A DNA stretch of 64,000 bases from Acrocarpospora macrocephala (GTDB lineage: Bacteria; Actinomycetota; Actinomycetes; Streptosporangiales; Streptosporangiaceae). The position numbers were made by a program, and so were the translations under genes. The stretch is from positions 74,195-138,194 of the forward strand of contig NZ_BLAE01000027.1 in the NCBI RefSeq assembly GCF_009687865.1. Direction: 5' to 3'. Position 1 is the first letter of the stretch. Each line of letters starts with the position of its first letter. Positions 53,949-62,850 of this stretch are shown here, in pieces. The notes under the pieces were generated by a model. It was not told the origin of the DNA and did not search any database. It saw only the letters and a program-made list of their open reading frames with translations.

Positions 53949-55104
53949 TTATCTGCGTCGTTGGAGGAGCAGCGCGGAAAGGGCGCACAACACGCCCGTG
54001 GCGGCGCACGTCCACCAGAGGGCTGATCTGTCGTAGAGGAACGCGCCCACCAAGGGGGCGGCGACTCGGGCGATCGCGCCGGTCCAGCCGTACAGGGCCT
54101 GGTAGGTGGCGTGGGCGTGGGCGGGGGTGAGGTCGGCGATCAGGGCGGCGCTGAAGCCGACCATGCCGATCTCGCCGGCCGACCAGATCACGACGGTGAG
54201 GGCGTACCGCCAGGGCGTGGTCGCGAGGCCGGTCAGGGCGAGGCCGATGCCGACCAGGGCCCAGGAGGCGGCCAGGACCGTGAGGCGGGGGTAGTTGGTG
54301 AGCCAGGCCATGATCAACGGTTGGAGGGCGACGACGAGGATGGCGTTGAGGGTGATCAGCAGGCCGTACAGGGAGGGTGGGTGGCCGTCGGCGGTGAGGG
54401 CCAGGGGGAGGGCGAAGCGCTGCTGGGCGTAGACGGTCGCGTTGATGAGGATGAGCAGCAGGACCGCGAGCAGGTGGCGGTTGTGGAGGGCGGTGCGGTA
54501 GCGCGGGGGGCGCTGGTGGGTTTGGGAGGGATTGCTGGGGATTCCGGCCGCGACCACGGCGGCGAAGATCAGGGGTGGTGGCGACGTCGAGAGCGATCAG
54601 GAGCCAGAAGCCGTGGGCCAGAAGCAGGCCCGCCGCCACGCCGGAGAGCGCGGCGCCGACGTTGAACGCCCAGTGCAGCAGGCCGAATGCTTTGGGGCGC
54701 AGGTCGGAGGGGATGGTTTCGGCGATCAGGGCTCTGGCGGCGGGCTGGTAGACGTCGGCGCACACGCCGAGGGCGGCCGCGAACGCCATCATTGTCGTGA
54801 TATTCCAGGCGAATCCGATGAGGAGCAGGCAGGCCGCGGTGGACAGCAGGCCGGTGATCAAGGTGGTTCTGTGGCCGAAACGGTTGGCCAGGAAGCCGCC
54901 TAAGGGCTGGCCGCCGAGCCCGCCCACGCCGTACGCGCCGAGGACCAGGCCGATCTCGCCCGGGCTGTGGCCGAGGGAGGCCAAATAGGAGACGAGGAAC
55001 GGCAGAACGGTCCCGCCGAACCGGCTGACGAGCTGGCCGGAGAACAGGAACCAGAAAACTCGGGGGAGGCTGTCCCGGCGACTGCCGTACTCCGCGGGAA
55101 GCAT
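53949..55104 (-). pseudogene. MFS transporter gene with a single-base frameshift
   Basis: Two frames together encode a ~385-residue major facilitator. The first half (from MLPAEYGSRRDSLPRVFWFL) holds TM1-TM6 with the family loop GGLGGQPLGGFLANRFGHR. The second half (from VAAGIPSNPSQTH) holds TM7-TM12. They meet at a GGGG run (54572-54575 on the plus strand); with three Gs the protein reads on as DVATTLIFAAVVAAG. The gene is therefore either a fresh pseudogene or carries a sequencing indel. Its 5' end overlaps an ArsR fragment on the other strand, so the start may be artificial. Confidence 0.7.
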
Positions 55105-55234
55105 TTCCGAGCATCTGAGCCTGCTCCGGGCCGCCGGACTCGTCACCGCGCATCGAATCGGCCGTTCCGTTCTGTACGCGCGCAGCGCCGCCAGCGAATC
55201 CCTGCTCGCGGGGGTCAGGCCAGCGCTCGCATAG
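55088..55234 (+). pseudogene. 3' remnant of an ArsR-family regulator
   Basis: The plus strand reads YSAGSISEHLSLLRAAGLVT, then AHRIGRSVLYARSAASESLL, and stops at TAG. This is the recognition helix, wing and C-terminal end of an ArsR/winged-helix repressor. The N-terminal half is missing and is replaced at about 55088 by the start of the MFS gene on the opposite strand. A deletion that fused the two explains both truncations. Confidence 0.55.
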
Positions 55235-55238
55235 GTTT

Positions 55239-55688
55239 TCAGAGGAGGCGACTGAAGCGGACGCGCGTGGTGCCGGGGCCGTCGTGGTTCTCGTAGGGGT
55301 CGCTGACCGTGAAGCCCATCGCGGTGTGGAAGGCGATCGAACGGTGATTCTGCGGTGACGTGATCGCTTGGACGACCGTTCGGGCGTCGGCTCGGGCCAG
55401 GTCGAAGAAACGCGTGTAAAGTTCGCGGGCCAGGCCCTTCGCCCGGAAATCTGGATCGACGGCTACGTAGTGGATGTAGGCGACTGTCGGCTGCGAGGGC
55501 GAGAGAAATCCCACGAGAAATCCGACAAGTCGGTCGTTGGCCTCGGCGATCAGGCTGCTGCTGAAGAAATGATCCAGGAAGAGCCGGGACAGCCCGGCCG
55601 TCATGGGCCGCCCCCACCAATCATCAACAACCGTGACAATCCTGTCGTAATCATCTGGGGCGGCCTGACGCACACCAACGTCGTACAT
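55239..55688 (-). CDS. GNAT-family N-acetyltransferase
   Basis: A 149-aa GNAT protein. The acetyl-CoA-binding motif A is VAVDPDFRAKGLARELYTRFF, and motif B contains SPQNHRSIAFHTAMGF. I start at ATG 55688 (MYDVGVRQAAPDDYD), preceded by GGGGG; ATG 55703 adds five residues. The acceptor substrate is not predictable. Confidence 0.85.
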   Translation of the reverse strand: MYDVGVRQAAPDDYDRIVTVVDDWWGRPMTAGLSRLFLDHFFSSSLIAEANDRLVGFLVGFLSPSQPTVAYIHYVAVDPDFRAKGLARELYTRFFDLARADARTVVQAITSPQNHRSIAFHTAMGFTVSDPYENHDGPGTTRVRFSRLL

Positions 55689-55831
55689 GCCCCCAGCATG
55701 CATCCACGGGCCCGTCCCGGAACACGCGTCCGGACGGTGAGGAGACGGCCATCATCTGGGCCGATAAAATTCGATATTTCGTGCGAAGGTGATCAAGCTG
55801 CGGATATCGTCCACCGCATGAGGGGCCGGCT

Positions 55832-56770
55832 ATGACGCAGGGGACGATCGCGCGCTGGGCTGCGGTTCCTCGCCTGGCCGCAGTCGCGTTCGTCGCGGCT
55901 CCGGTCTGGTTTGGTCGTTTCTCGGCGTCTGTGTTCTCCTCTGACTCCTGCGTCCTGGGACCGGGCTGGAGGTATGACACCGGCTTCTGGCTGTCCGCGA
56001 CGATGTCGATCGGCTCCTGGCTGTCTCTGGTGCTCCCGGTAGCCGTCGCGATCCTGATCGTTCTTGACGCGTCCGGCGTGAGGCGTACCAGAGGGACGGC
56101 GATCTTCCTCGTCCTCGGCGCACTCGTGGTGGCACTCGGTCGAACAGCCCTCAGAGAAGCCTGTACCCCGGACTACAGCGTGTCGTGGGTGCTCGTCATC
56201 TCGTTCGCGCTGGCCATCGTGGCTCTCCTGATCGCCGGGCGACTTCCACTGACGATCACTCGCCCCGCGACCAGAGAGGTGATCTGCTGGTCGCTCGGCA
56301 CGGCAGCCGCCGCTTGGTGGACGATCTCCTACCTTTTCGTTCCGGAGTACACAGGCGATCCCGCCATGGACCCCATCTGCTACACCGCCTGCCTCGACTT
56401 CTGGTGGCGGATCCAGCAGTTCCATTACGAAGCCCAGGTCATGGGCCTTCACCTCGGCCCGCTGGCCGTCATCGCGACCATGACCTTCCTGGTCTCCCGC
56501 CGTGCCGTCATCGCGGCGTGGGCCGGCCTGATGGTCCTCGCCGCCCTGGGAACGATCGCCGCGATCGCCAACCCGTACCGGTTCTGCTACCCGGCGGCGA
56601 TGTCCCCGCAGGCCTGGCCGCTGATCGCCGCCGCCGTCCTCATCCGGCTCCCCGCCCACACGACTTTCCTGTCCCGCCTTACCCCGTCGAAGAACACCCG
56701 CGATCTCCTTGCCATCCTCGCCGTCGCGGTCATTCTCGGCTGGCTGGTCGTCGCGCATTTCCTGCCCTGA
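55832..56770 (+). CDS. hypothetical polytopic membrane protein
   Basis: A 312-aa protein with about seven to eight hydrophobic helices (for example IGSWLSLVLPVAVAILIVLD, VSWVLVISFALAIVALLIAG, AWAGLMVLAALGTIAAIANP and the last LLAILAVAVILGWLVVAHFL). Several Cys residues lie in extracytoplasmic loops (CVLGPGW, EACTPDYS, ICYTACLD, RFCYP). No family recognised. It lies 67 nt before an ABC-F gene on the same strand. Confidence 0.6.
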   Translation: MTQGTIARWAAVPRLAAVAFVAAPVWFGRFSASVFSSDSCVLGPGWRYDTGFWLSATMSIGSWLSLVLPVAVAILIVLDASGVRRTRGTAIFLVLGALVVALGRTALREACTPDYSVSWVLVISFALAIVALLIAGRLPLTITRPATREVICWSLGTAAAAWWTISYLFVPEYTGDPAMDPICYTACLDFWWRIQQFHYEAQVMGLHLGPLAVIATMTFLVSRRAVIAAWAGLMVLAALGTIAAIANPYRFCYPAAMSPQAWPLIAAAVLIRLPAHTTFLSRLTPSKNTRDLLAILAVAVILGWLVVAHFLP

Positions 56771-56837
56771 CGAAATTGGGATGCCCGCCCGGGAAATTGG
56801 AAGGTACCCTGCGCGAGGACCTGGGAGGGGAATTGTC

Positions 56838-58448
56838 GTGGGACACGTCGAGGTTGGGCACCTGACCTATGTGCTGCCGGATGGCCGGCCTTTGCTGGAT
56901 GACGTGTCGTTCCGGATCGGGGAAGGCGTCAAAGCGGCCCTCGTCGGGCCGAATGGCGCCGGGAAGACGACCTTGATGCGGCTGATCTCCGGGGATGTGC
57001 AGCCGGTCGAAGGGTCGGTGGCGAGTTCCGGCGGGCTCGGCGTGATGCGGCAGTTCATCGGCAGCATCCGGGACGGGCGATCGGTGCACGACCTGCTGCT
57101 TTCGGTGGCGCCGACCCGGGTGCGCGAGGCGGCCGAGAAGCTGCACGCCGTCGAGTTGCTCATGATGGAGCGCGACGACGAGAAAACCCAGATGCGGTAC
57201 GCGCAAGCGATCACCGACTATTCCGACGCCGGTGGTTACGACATCGAGGTGTTGTGGGACACCTGCACGATGGCTGCCATGGGCACGCCGTACGACAATG
57301 TGAAATATCGGGAAGTGAACACCCTGTCCGGGGGTGAGCAGAAACGTCTAGTGCTGGAGGCCCTGCTGCGAGGCCCCGACCAGACCCTCCTGCTCGACGA
57401 GCCCGACAACTACCTGGACGTTCCCGGCAAACTCTGGCTCGAACAAGCCCTCCGGGAAACCCCCAAAACCGTCCTCCTCGTCTCCCACGACCGCCAGCTC
57501 CTCGCCAACGCCGCCGACCGCATCGTCACCGTCGAATCCGGAAATATCTGGGTTCATGGCGGTGGATTCGCCACGTACGCCGAAGCCCGCAAAGAACGCA
57601 ACGAACGCCTCGACGAACTGCGCCGCCGCTGGGACGAGGAGCACATCAAGCTGAAGCGCCTGGTCACCATGCTCAAACAGAAGGCGACCTACAACGACGG
57701 CATGGCCAACGCCTACCACGCCGCCCAGACGAGGCTGCGCAAGTTCGAAGAGGCGGGGCCCCCGGAACTCGCCCCCAAGGACCAGCTGATCAACATGCGG
57801 CTCCGCGGCGGGCGAACCGGCAAGCGCGCGGTGATCTGCGAAAACGTCGAACTCACCGGCCTGATGAAACCCTTCAATCTGGAGGTCTGGTACGGCGAGC
57901 GCGTCGCCGTACTCGGCTCGAACGGATCGGGAAAATCCCACTTCCTCCGCTTGCTCGCCGGGGAGACCATCCGCCACACCGGCGCGTCCCGACTCGGCGC
58001 GCGGGTCGTCCCCGGCCACTTCGCCCAGACGCATACCCGCCCCGAACTCGCCAAACGCACCCCGTGCGAGATCGTCATGACCGAGCACGCCCGCCTCAAG
58101 AACGAGGCCATGAAGATCCTCGCCCGCTACGAGCTGGCTGGAATGATCGCCGATCAGCGATTCGAGACCCTGTCCGGCGGCCAGCAGGCCCGCCTGCAGA
58201 TCCTCCTGCTCGAACTCTCCGGCGCGACGTTGCTGCTGCTCGACGAGCCGACCGACAACCTCGACCTGGCTAGCGCCGAAGCCCTGCAGGACGGCCTGAA
58301 CGCGTTCGAGGGCACCGTCATGGCGGTCACCCACGACCGCTGGTTCGCGGCCGACTTCGACCGGTTCCTGGTTTTCGGCGCCGACGGCCGGGTGTACGAA
58401 TCGCCCGAACCGGTCTGGGACGAAGGCCGCGTTCAACGCGTCCGTTAA
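56838..58448 (+). CDS. ABC-F family ATP-binding protein
   Basis: A 536-aa protein with two ABC ATPase domains and no membrane segment. Domain 1: Walker A GPNGAGKTT (37-45), signature LSGGEQKR, Walker B LLLDEPDNYLD. The linker is rich in charged helix (EARKERNERLDELRRRWDEE). Domain 2: GSNGSGKSH, LSGGQQAR, LLLDEPTDNLD. ABC-F proteins bind ribosomes and modulate translation or give antibiotic protection. GTG 56838 with GGAGGGG 7 nt upstream is the start. It resembles the housekeeping actinobacterial type more than known resistance types, but this is inference. Confidence 0.9.
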   Translation: MGHVEVGHLTYVLPDGRPLLDDVSFRIGEGVKAALVGPNGAGKTTLMRLISGDVQPVEGSVASSGGLGVMRQFIGSIRDGRSVHDLLLSVAPTRVREAAEKLHAVELLMMERDDEKTQMRYAQAITDYSDAGGYDIEVLWDTCTMAAMGTPYDNVKYREVNTLSGGEQKRLVLEALLRGPDQTLLLDEPDNYLDVPGKLWLEQALRETPKTVLLVSHDRQLLANAADRIVTVESGNIWVHGGGFATYAEARKERNERLDELRRRWDEEHIKLKRLVTMLKQKATYNDGMANAYHAAQTRLRKFEEAGPPELAPKDQLINMRLRGGRTGKRAVICENVELTGLMKPFNLEVWYGERVAVLGSNGSGKSHFLRLLAGETIRHTGASRLGARVVPGHFAQTHTRPELAKRTPCEIVMTEHARLKNEAMKILARYELAGMIADQRFETLSGGQQARLQILLLELSGATLLLLDEPTDNLDLASAEALQDGLNAFEGTVMAVTHDRWFAADFDRFLVFGADGRVYESPEPVWDEGRVQRVR

Positions 58449-58465
58449 AGCTTTCGTCCGCGATG

Positions 58466-58499
58466 CGCGTGTCCGCCGGACTGCTCCGGCGGTCACGCG
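58466..58499 (+). terminator. strong hairpin after the ABC-F gene
   Basis: A 15-pair stem with one T-T mismatch: inner arms CCGCCGGA / TCCGGCGG around CTGC, extended by CGCGTG / CACGCG. It starts 17 nt after the ABC-F stop. Confidence 0.75.
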
Positions 58500-58512
58500 T
58501 TATCACAGCTGA

Positions 58513-59310
58513 GTGACGCAGCGTATGACAGCACTCATCCTGACCGCCCTGATGGTGCTGGCGGGATGCGGGCAAGACGACTCGAACAAGCCCAGGCAGC
58601 TCGCCCCGCTCGCGCTGAAGGAGCAAGCCTCCTCGGTGGTCAAGGCCAGCGGTGGGTATGTGGTGAATTGGGCGGCCGTCCTCGGCAACCCCAACCGGTG
58701 GCATTTTGGTGAGAACACCGTAGCCACGATCAGCGCCCAGGACGCGACCGGCAAGGAGATCGTCCGGATGGAGCAGCCGCTGGACGCGGTTCCTCCGGCG
58801 GGCACCCTGGCCTTCACCGGCGAAGCCCTGGCCGCCGCCAAACCGGTCTCCGTGAAGATCAACTACCGGCCGGCGGCGTGGCATCAGGCGGCGCGGATTC
58901 CGTCCGCGTTCAAGCCGTTCCCGGTGAGCAAGGTGGCCACCGAGAAGCTGGGGACAGGGTCGTACCTGATCACCGGATATGTCACCGACCCGTTCCAGAA
59001 ACCGGCGTCGAGCCTGGTGGTGACCGCTTTGCTGCGGGACAAGGCGGGCAAGCTGATCGGCGGGGGGACGGCGTTCGTGGACGACGTGCGGTCCAACACC
59101 AACCGGCGTTTCATCATCACCGTGGAGAGTGTGAGCGAGGGTGGGCAGGCCGCGTCGACGGAGGTTGTCGCCCGGACGTGGGGGGCCACCGCGAAGCCGT
59201 ACGAGGATCTGGCGATGGGCGGCGCGAAACCGGTGCACACCGCGAAGCCGCAAACCGAGCCATTCATCAAGGATCGCGGCATTCAGGCCATGACCGAGAA
59301 ACGGCCGTGA
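58513..59310 (+). CDS. putative lipoprotein of unknown function
   Basis: A 265-aa protein with a short lipoprotein signal ending in the lipobox LAGC (Cys 19). The mature part shows ASGGYVVNWAAVLGNPNRWH, VTDPFQKPASSLVVTALLRD and GGGTAFVDDVRSNTNRRF, which resembles FxLYD/DUF3426-like beta-sandwich domains found in secreted lipoproteins. GTG 58513 or ATG 58525 may start it. No partner gene is evident. Confidence 0.65.
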   Translation: MTQRMTALILTALMVLAGCGQDDSNKPRQLAPLALKEQASSVVKASGGYVVNWAAVLGNPNRWHFGENTVATISAQDATGKEIVRMEQPLDAVPPAGTLAFTGEALAAAKPVSVKINYRPAAWHQAARIPSAFKPFPVSKVATEKLGTGSYLITGYVTDPFQKPASSLVVTALLRDKAGKLIGGGTAFVDDVRSNTNRRFIITVESVSEGGQAASTEVVARTWGATAKPYEDLAMGGAKPVHTAKPQTEPFIKDRGIQAMTEKRP

Positions 59311-59381
59311 CCCTACCGGAACCCAGATTCAGCGCAGACCCTCTCTGGATCTTGAAATCCGGATCGGGTTACGGTACAGGC

Positions 59382-60485
59382 ATGACCACCCCCCGGATCG
59401 TCCTGTTCGGCGCCACCGGCTTCACCGGGCGGCTCACCGCCGAAGCCCTGCTGGCGCGCGGCGCCCGGCCCTTGCTGGCCGGGCGCGATCCGGCCCGGTT
59501 GTCCGCCCTCGCGGCCTCCCTCCCGATCGAACTGCCGACCGCGGTCGCCGACGTGAGCCGCCCCGACTCGGTCCGCAGGATCGTCGAATCCGGCGACGTG
59601 CTCATCTCCACCGTCGGCCCGTTCACTCGCTGGGGCGAACCGGCCATCCAGGCCGTCACCGAAGCCGGCGCCATCTACCTGGACTCAACCGGCGAACCCT
59701 CCTTCATCAAGCGGGTCTTCCAGCGCTACGGCCCACCCGCCGCCGCCCGCGGCGCCACCCTGATCACCGCATTCGGGTACGACTACGTCCCCGGCAACCT
59801 CGCCGCCGCCCTGGCCCTCCGCAAAGCGGGCACCGAAGCGACTCGCGTGGACATCGGCTACTTCGTCCGAGGCAACCTCGCCCGCCGCGCCAGCGCCGGA
59901 ACCCGCGCCTCCGCCCTCGGCATGATCCTCGAGCCCATGTACGGCTATCGCGACGGCCGCATCCTCCGCGAACACGGCCGAACCCGCCTGTTCACCGTGG
60001 GCGGCCGCAAACGTCACGGCATCTCGCTCGGCGCGAGCGAACACTTCGCACTCCCGCGCGCGTATCCCCGGCTCCGCGAAGTCAACGTCTACCTCGGCTG
60101 GCTGGGCGGCCTCACCCGAGCCGCCGGAGTCTTCGCCCGCGCGACCCCCGTCATCGCATCCTTCCCCGGCGCCCGCCGCGTCACCGAAGCCATGGCCGAC
60201 CGCGTCATCCGCTTGGGACCTCGAACCTCGTCCCCCGCGGGTCCCGCCGTCTCCTCGCAGACCATCGCGGAGACGTACTCATCCGACGGCCGCCTTCTCA
60301 CCACCGTGCAACTCAACGGCGGCGACCCCTACGACTTCACCGCCCGCATCCTCGCCTGGGCCGCCACCACCGCCCTCATCGACGGCGTCGGTGGCACCGG
60401 CGCCCTGGGCCCCGTAGACGCCTTCGGCCTCAACGCCCTCTCCGAAGGCTGCGCGGGAGCCGGCCTCCACATCGCCACAAACTGA
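59382..60485 (+). CDS. saccharopine-dehydrogenase-like NAD(P)-binding oxidoreductase
   Basis: A 367-aa protein with an N-terminal Rossmann fold (VLFGATGFTGRLTAEALLARG) and LISTVGPFTRWGEPAIQA, typical of the saccharopine dehydrogenase NADP-binding family that includes trans-acting enoyl reductases of mycobacteria. The C-terminal part is alpha/beta with GYDYVPGNLAAALAL. The start is ATG 59382, the first codon of the conserved domain; the frame is open further upstream inside the previous gene. Substrate unknown. Confidence 0.8.
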   Translation: MTTPRIVLFGATGFTGRLTAEALLARGARPLLAGRDPARLSALAASLPIELPTAVADVSRPDSVRRIVESGDVLISTVGPFTRWGEPAIQAVTEAGAIYLDSTGEPSFIKRVFQRYGPPAAARGATLITAFGYDYVPGNLAAALALRKAGTEATRVDIGYFVRGNLARRASAGTRASALGMILEPMYGYRDGRILREHGRTRLFTVGGRKRHGISLGASEHFALPRAYPRLREVNVYLGWLGGLTRAAGVFARATPVIASFPGARRVTEAMADRVIRLGPRTSSPAGPAVSSQTIAETYSSDGRLLTTVQLNGGDPYDFTARILAWAATTALIDGVGGTGALGPVDAFGLNALSEGCAGAGLHIATN

Positions 60486-60562
60486 CCCTCCGCATGTCCC
60501 CGATATGGTGCATCTCTTTCAGGCTTCGCCGCTCGACGTGAGGTTCGACCGTGTGAGAAGGG

Positions 60563-61855
60563 ATGGTCATGGTTGGCAGGCACGTTGCTGTTTTCGGTGG
60601 TGGATATATCGGTCTGGTAACCGGTGCCTGTCTCGCCGAACTCGGCCACCGGGTCGTGGTTCGGGACATCAACCCGGAAAAGATCCAGCTGCTGCGATCC
60701 GGCGACATACCGATCTATGAGCCGGGTTTGAGCGACATGATCGCCCGGAACAAGGAACGGCTCACCTTCACGCTGGATGCCCAGCACGCGCTGGACGACG
60801 CCGAGATCGTGTACGTATGCGTGGACACGCCACCGTCGGCGTCCGGCGACGCGGACCTCTCCAGGGTCTGGGCGGTCGTGAAGTCGCTGGCGGACGCCTC
60901 CCACTTGCGAGCAGTGGTGATGAAGTCGACCGTGCCGGTGGGTACCGGCACCCGCGTGCGGGCCGCGATGGACGCGGCCGGCCTCGCGCACGTGGGGTAC
61001 GCCTCGAATCCGGAGTTCACCGCTGAAGGCACCGCGGTAAGAGACTTCCTCCACCCGGACCGGATCGTCATCGGCGCTTTCGACGAGCCGACCGCCCGCC
61101 TGATCCAGGAACTGCACCAAGGCGTGGACGGACCGGTCGTCGTGATGGACGTGCTGTCCGCCGAGATGGTGAAGCTCGCCTCGAACGCCCTGCTCGCCAC
61201 GAAGATCAGCTTCATCAACGAGGTCGCCACCCTGTGCGAGAAAACCGGCGCCGACGTCGAACACGTCGCCCGCGCCGTCGGCCTGGACCACCGCCTCGGC
61301 CACCACTTCCTACGCCCCGGCATCGGCTGGGGCGGCTCCTGCTTCCCCAAGGACTCCGAGGCCCTGCGGCAACTGGCCAGCAATACCGGCTACCACTTGC
61401 AGCTCCTGTCGGCGGTGATCGAGGTCAACAACCTGCAGAAGCGGAGAGCGATCCAGAAGCTGAAGGACGAGCTCGGCACGCTGGCAGGCGCCCGGGTGGC
61501 GCTACTCGGGCTGACCTTCAAACCGGGGACGGACGACATGCGGGAGGCACCGAGCACGGTGCTGGCCGCCCGACTGCTGGCAGAAGGCGCCGAGGTGCGC
61601 TGCTGGGACCCGATGGGCCGCCCCGGCGCCACAGAGCCATGGCTCTCGACAAGCCGTCACGCGACGCCTGAACTGGCGGTGGAGGGCGCGGACGCGGCGA
61701 TCGTGGTGACGGAGTGGCCGCAACTCAAGGAGGTGGACTGGGCGCGCGCCGCCTCGGTGATGCGACGACCGGTGCTTTTCGACGGCCGGAACCTGCTGGA
61801 CCCGGCCGACATGCGCACACTTGGCTTCACTTACATGAGCGTCGGTCGCCCCTAA
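60563..61855 (+). CDS. UDP-glucose/GDP-mannose 6-dehydrogenase family protein
   Basis: A 430-aa nucleotide-sugar dehydrogenase. The N-terminal NAD domain starts VAVFGGGYIGLVTGACLAELGH; YASNPEFTAEGTAVRDFLHP and the catalytic Cys in GGSCFPKD (C260) are canonical; the C-terminal UDP-binding domain has LLGLTFKPGTDDMREAPS. It oxidises UDP-glucose (or a related sugar) to the uronic acid with two NAD+. The start may be ATG 60563 or 60569, both after GAAGGG. No glycosyltransferase adjoins. Confidence 0.92.
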   Translation: MVMVGRHVAVFGGGYIGLVTGACLAELGHRVVVRDINPEKIQLLRSGDIPIYEPGLSDMIARNKERLTFTLDAQHALDDAEIVYVCVDTPPSASGDADLSRVWAVVKSLADASHLRAVVMKSTVPVGTGTRVRAAMDAAGLAHVGYASNPEFTAEGTAVRDFLHPDRIVIGAFDEPTARLIQELHQGVDGPVVVMDVLSAEMVKLASNALLATKISFINEVATLCEKTGADVEHVARAVGLDHRLGHHFLRPGIGWGGSCFPKDSEALRQLASNTGYHLQLLSAVIEVNNLQKRRAIQKLKDELGTLAGARVALLGLTFKPGTDDMREAPSTVLAARLLAEGAEVRCWDPMGRPGATEPWLSTSRHATPELAVEGADAAIVVTEWPQLKEVDWARAASVMRRPVLFDGRNLLDPADMRTLGFTYMSVGRP

Positions 61856-62397
61856 CGGGCTGACCACGAACTCTCTACTGGGTGACCATGGCTCACAGGC
61901 CTCGGCGATTCGCAGCTTCCACCCGTCTCTGGACACCTCACTAGCCGCCGGTCACAGCACCGCCCGGATGCTGCCGCTTCATTCGAGCGACCACGGGGAT
62001 GTCGGGGTGGGCGGGACCCGAGGGGAAGAAAGGGCTGGGTGGGTTGGAGAACCACCGGTCCAGTAGAGAGTGCAGTTCCGGGCGGAGCCCACGGAGAGTG
62101 GGCGGGGCCGGGCGGAGCCCGGGAAGCAAATAAGGGTGGGTGGGTGGGAGAATTCCGGCAACCTCCGCGAATCTGACGACCAAGGCGTTACTGCAGCCTT
62201 GGAGGCCGCGGCTTGGCATTACTCCGGATGTTCCTCCCGCACACCACCAGCAACCCCAGCCGAATCGGGGTTTTGTGTCCGGCTAATCGGTTAATTCTTG
62301 TGGTGGTGTTATGAATGCCGGACAGCCGGGTATTTCGTCTCGCGGGCGATACCCGGTTTGTCGTGCTGGCATTTCTGGAAATTTCTGTGGATGGGGG
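61856..62397. other. non-coding stretch with G-rich repeats
   Basis: No credible gene. Visible structure: the direct repeat CCGGGCGGAGCCC at 62078-62090 and 62108-62120; a (G3T)3G3 run at 62134-62148; and an exact 12-bp inverted repeat, ACTCTCTACTGG (61870-61881) versus CCAGTAGAGAGT (62060-62071), that brackets about 180 bp. Short open frames here lack ribosome sites and normal codon use. Confidence 0.5.
62134..62148 (+). repeat. G-quadruplex motif (G3T)3G3
   Basis: GGGTGGGTGGGTGGG has four G3 runs separated by single T loops, the class that folds into very stable parallel quadruplexes. It lies in the intergenic stretch 250 bp before a small membrane-protein gene. Confidence 0.75.
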
Positions 62398-62724
62398 ATG
62401 GTCTGGATGGGGGCGCATCGGCGGGGTGCGGTAGCCGTACGGGCGATTGGGCAGGTGGGTCCGGCGAGGGTGGACCGGCGGGCCGTGGTCTGGGCGACCA
62501 GGCTGGGCTTCGGGTCGTTGCCGCTGTTGTTCCTGGTGGGTGTGGGGGTGATCCCGGCGTTGATCGCGCTTTCGCTGCGGGCCAGAGCGCTGGCCGACAT
62601 GAGGGAACAGCATGTCTCGGGCACGGATTGGGGGATGGTGCACGCCGCGATGGTCTGCGCGGTAGTGACCTTGATTCTGGCGGGCATCGCCGTAGCCGTC
62701 GCCGGGATGGTGCTGCTTTTCTGA
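62398..62724 (+). CDS. small two-TM membrane protein
   Basis: A 108-aa protein with a basic N-terminus and two membrane helices (about 43-65, LGFGSLPLLFLVGVGVIPALIA; about 85-108, AAMVCAVVTLILAGIAVAVAG). The start is ATG 62398 after GGGGG; it could begin elsewhere. No known family. It precedes the sigma-factor fusion gene by 126 bp on the same strand. Confidence 0.5.
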   Translation: MVWMGAHRRGAVAVRAIGQVGPARVDRRAVVWATRLGFGSLPLLFLVGVGVIPALIALSLRARALADMREQHVSGTDWGMVHAAMVCAVVTLILAGIAVAVAGMVLLF

Positions 62725-62850
62725 CCGGTCGGCTAGCGATATTGGGCGATTTGGTCGGATAAATGGGGCGCAAGCCGTACCGAATCAAAAGGTGTGGCAT
62801 TCGTGAGAATCGCTGGAACTACTAGTTACTAATCCATTACCTTCGGTCAC

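Noticed and set aside
53866..55620. Upstream continuation of the PoxB-like frame, giving a 1171-residue protein
   Set aside because: It is open only because of GC bias; it runs antisense or out of frame through the MFS gene and into the GNAT region. The PoxB domain itself starts near 53865.
62070..62294. Short open frame over the G-rich intergenic repeats
   Set aside because: No ribosome site or domain; the composition reflects the repeats rather than coding.
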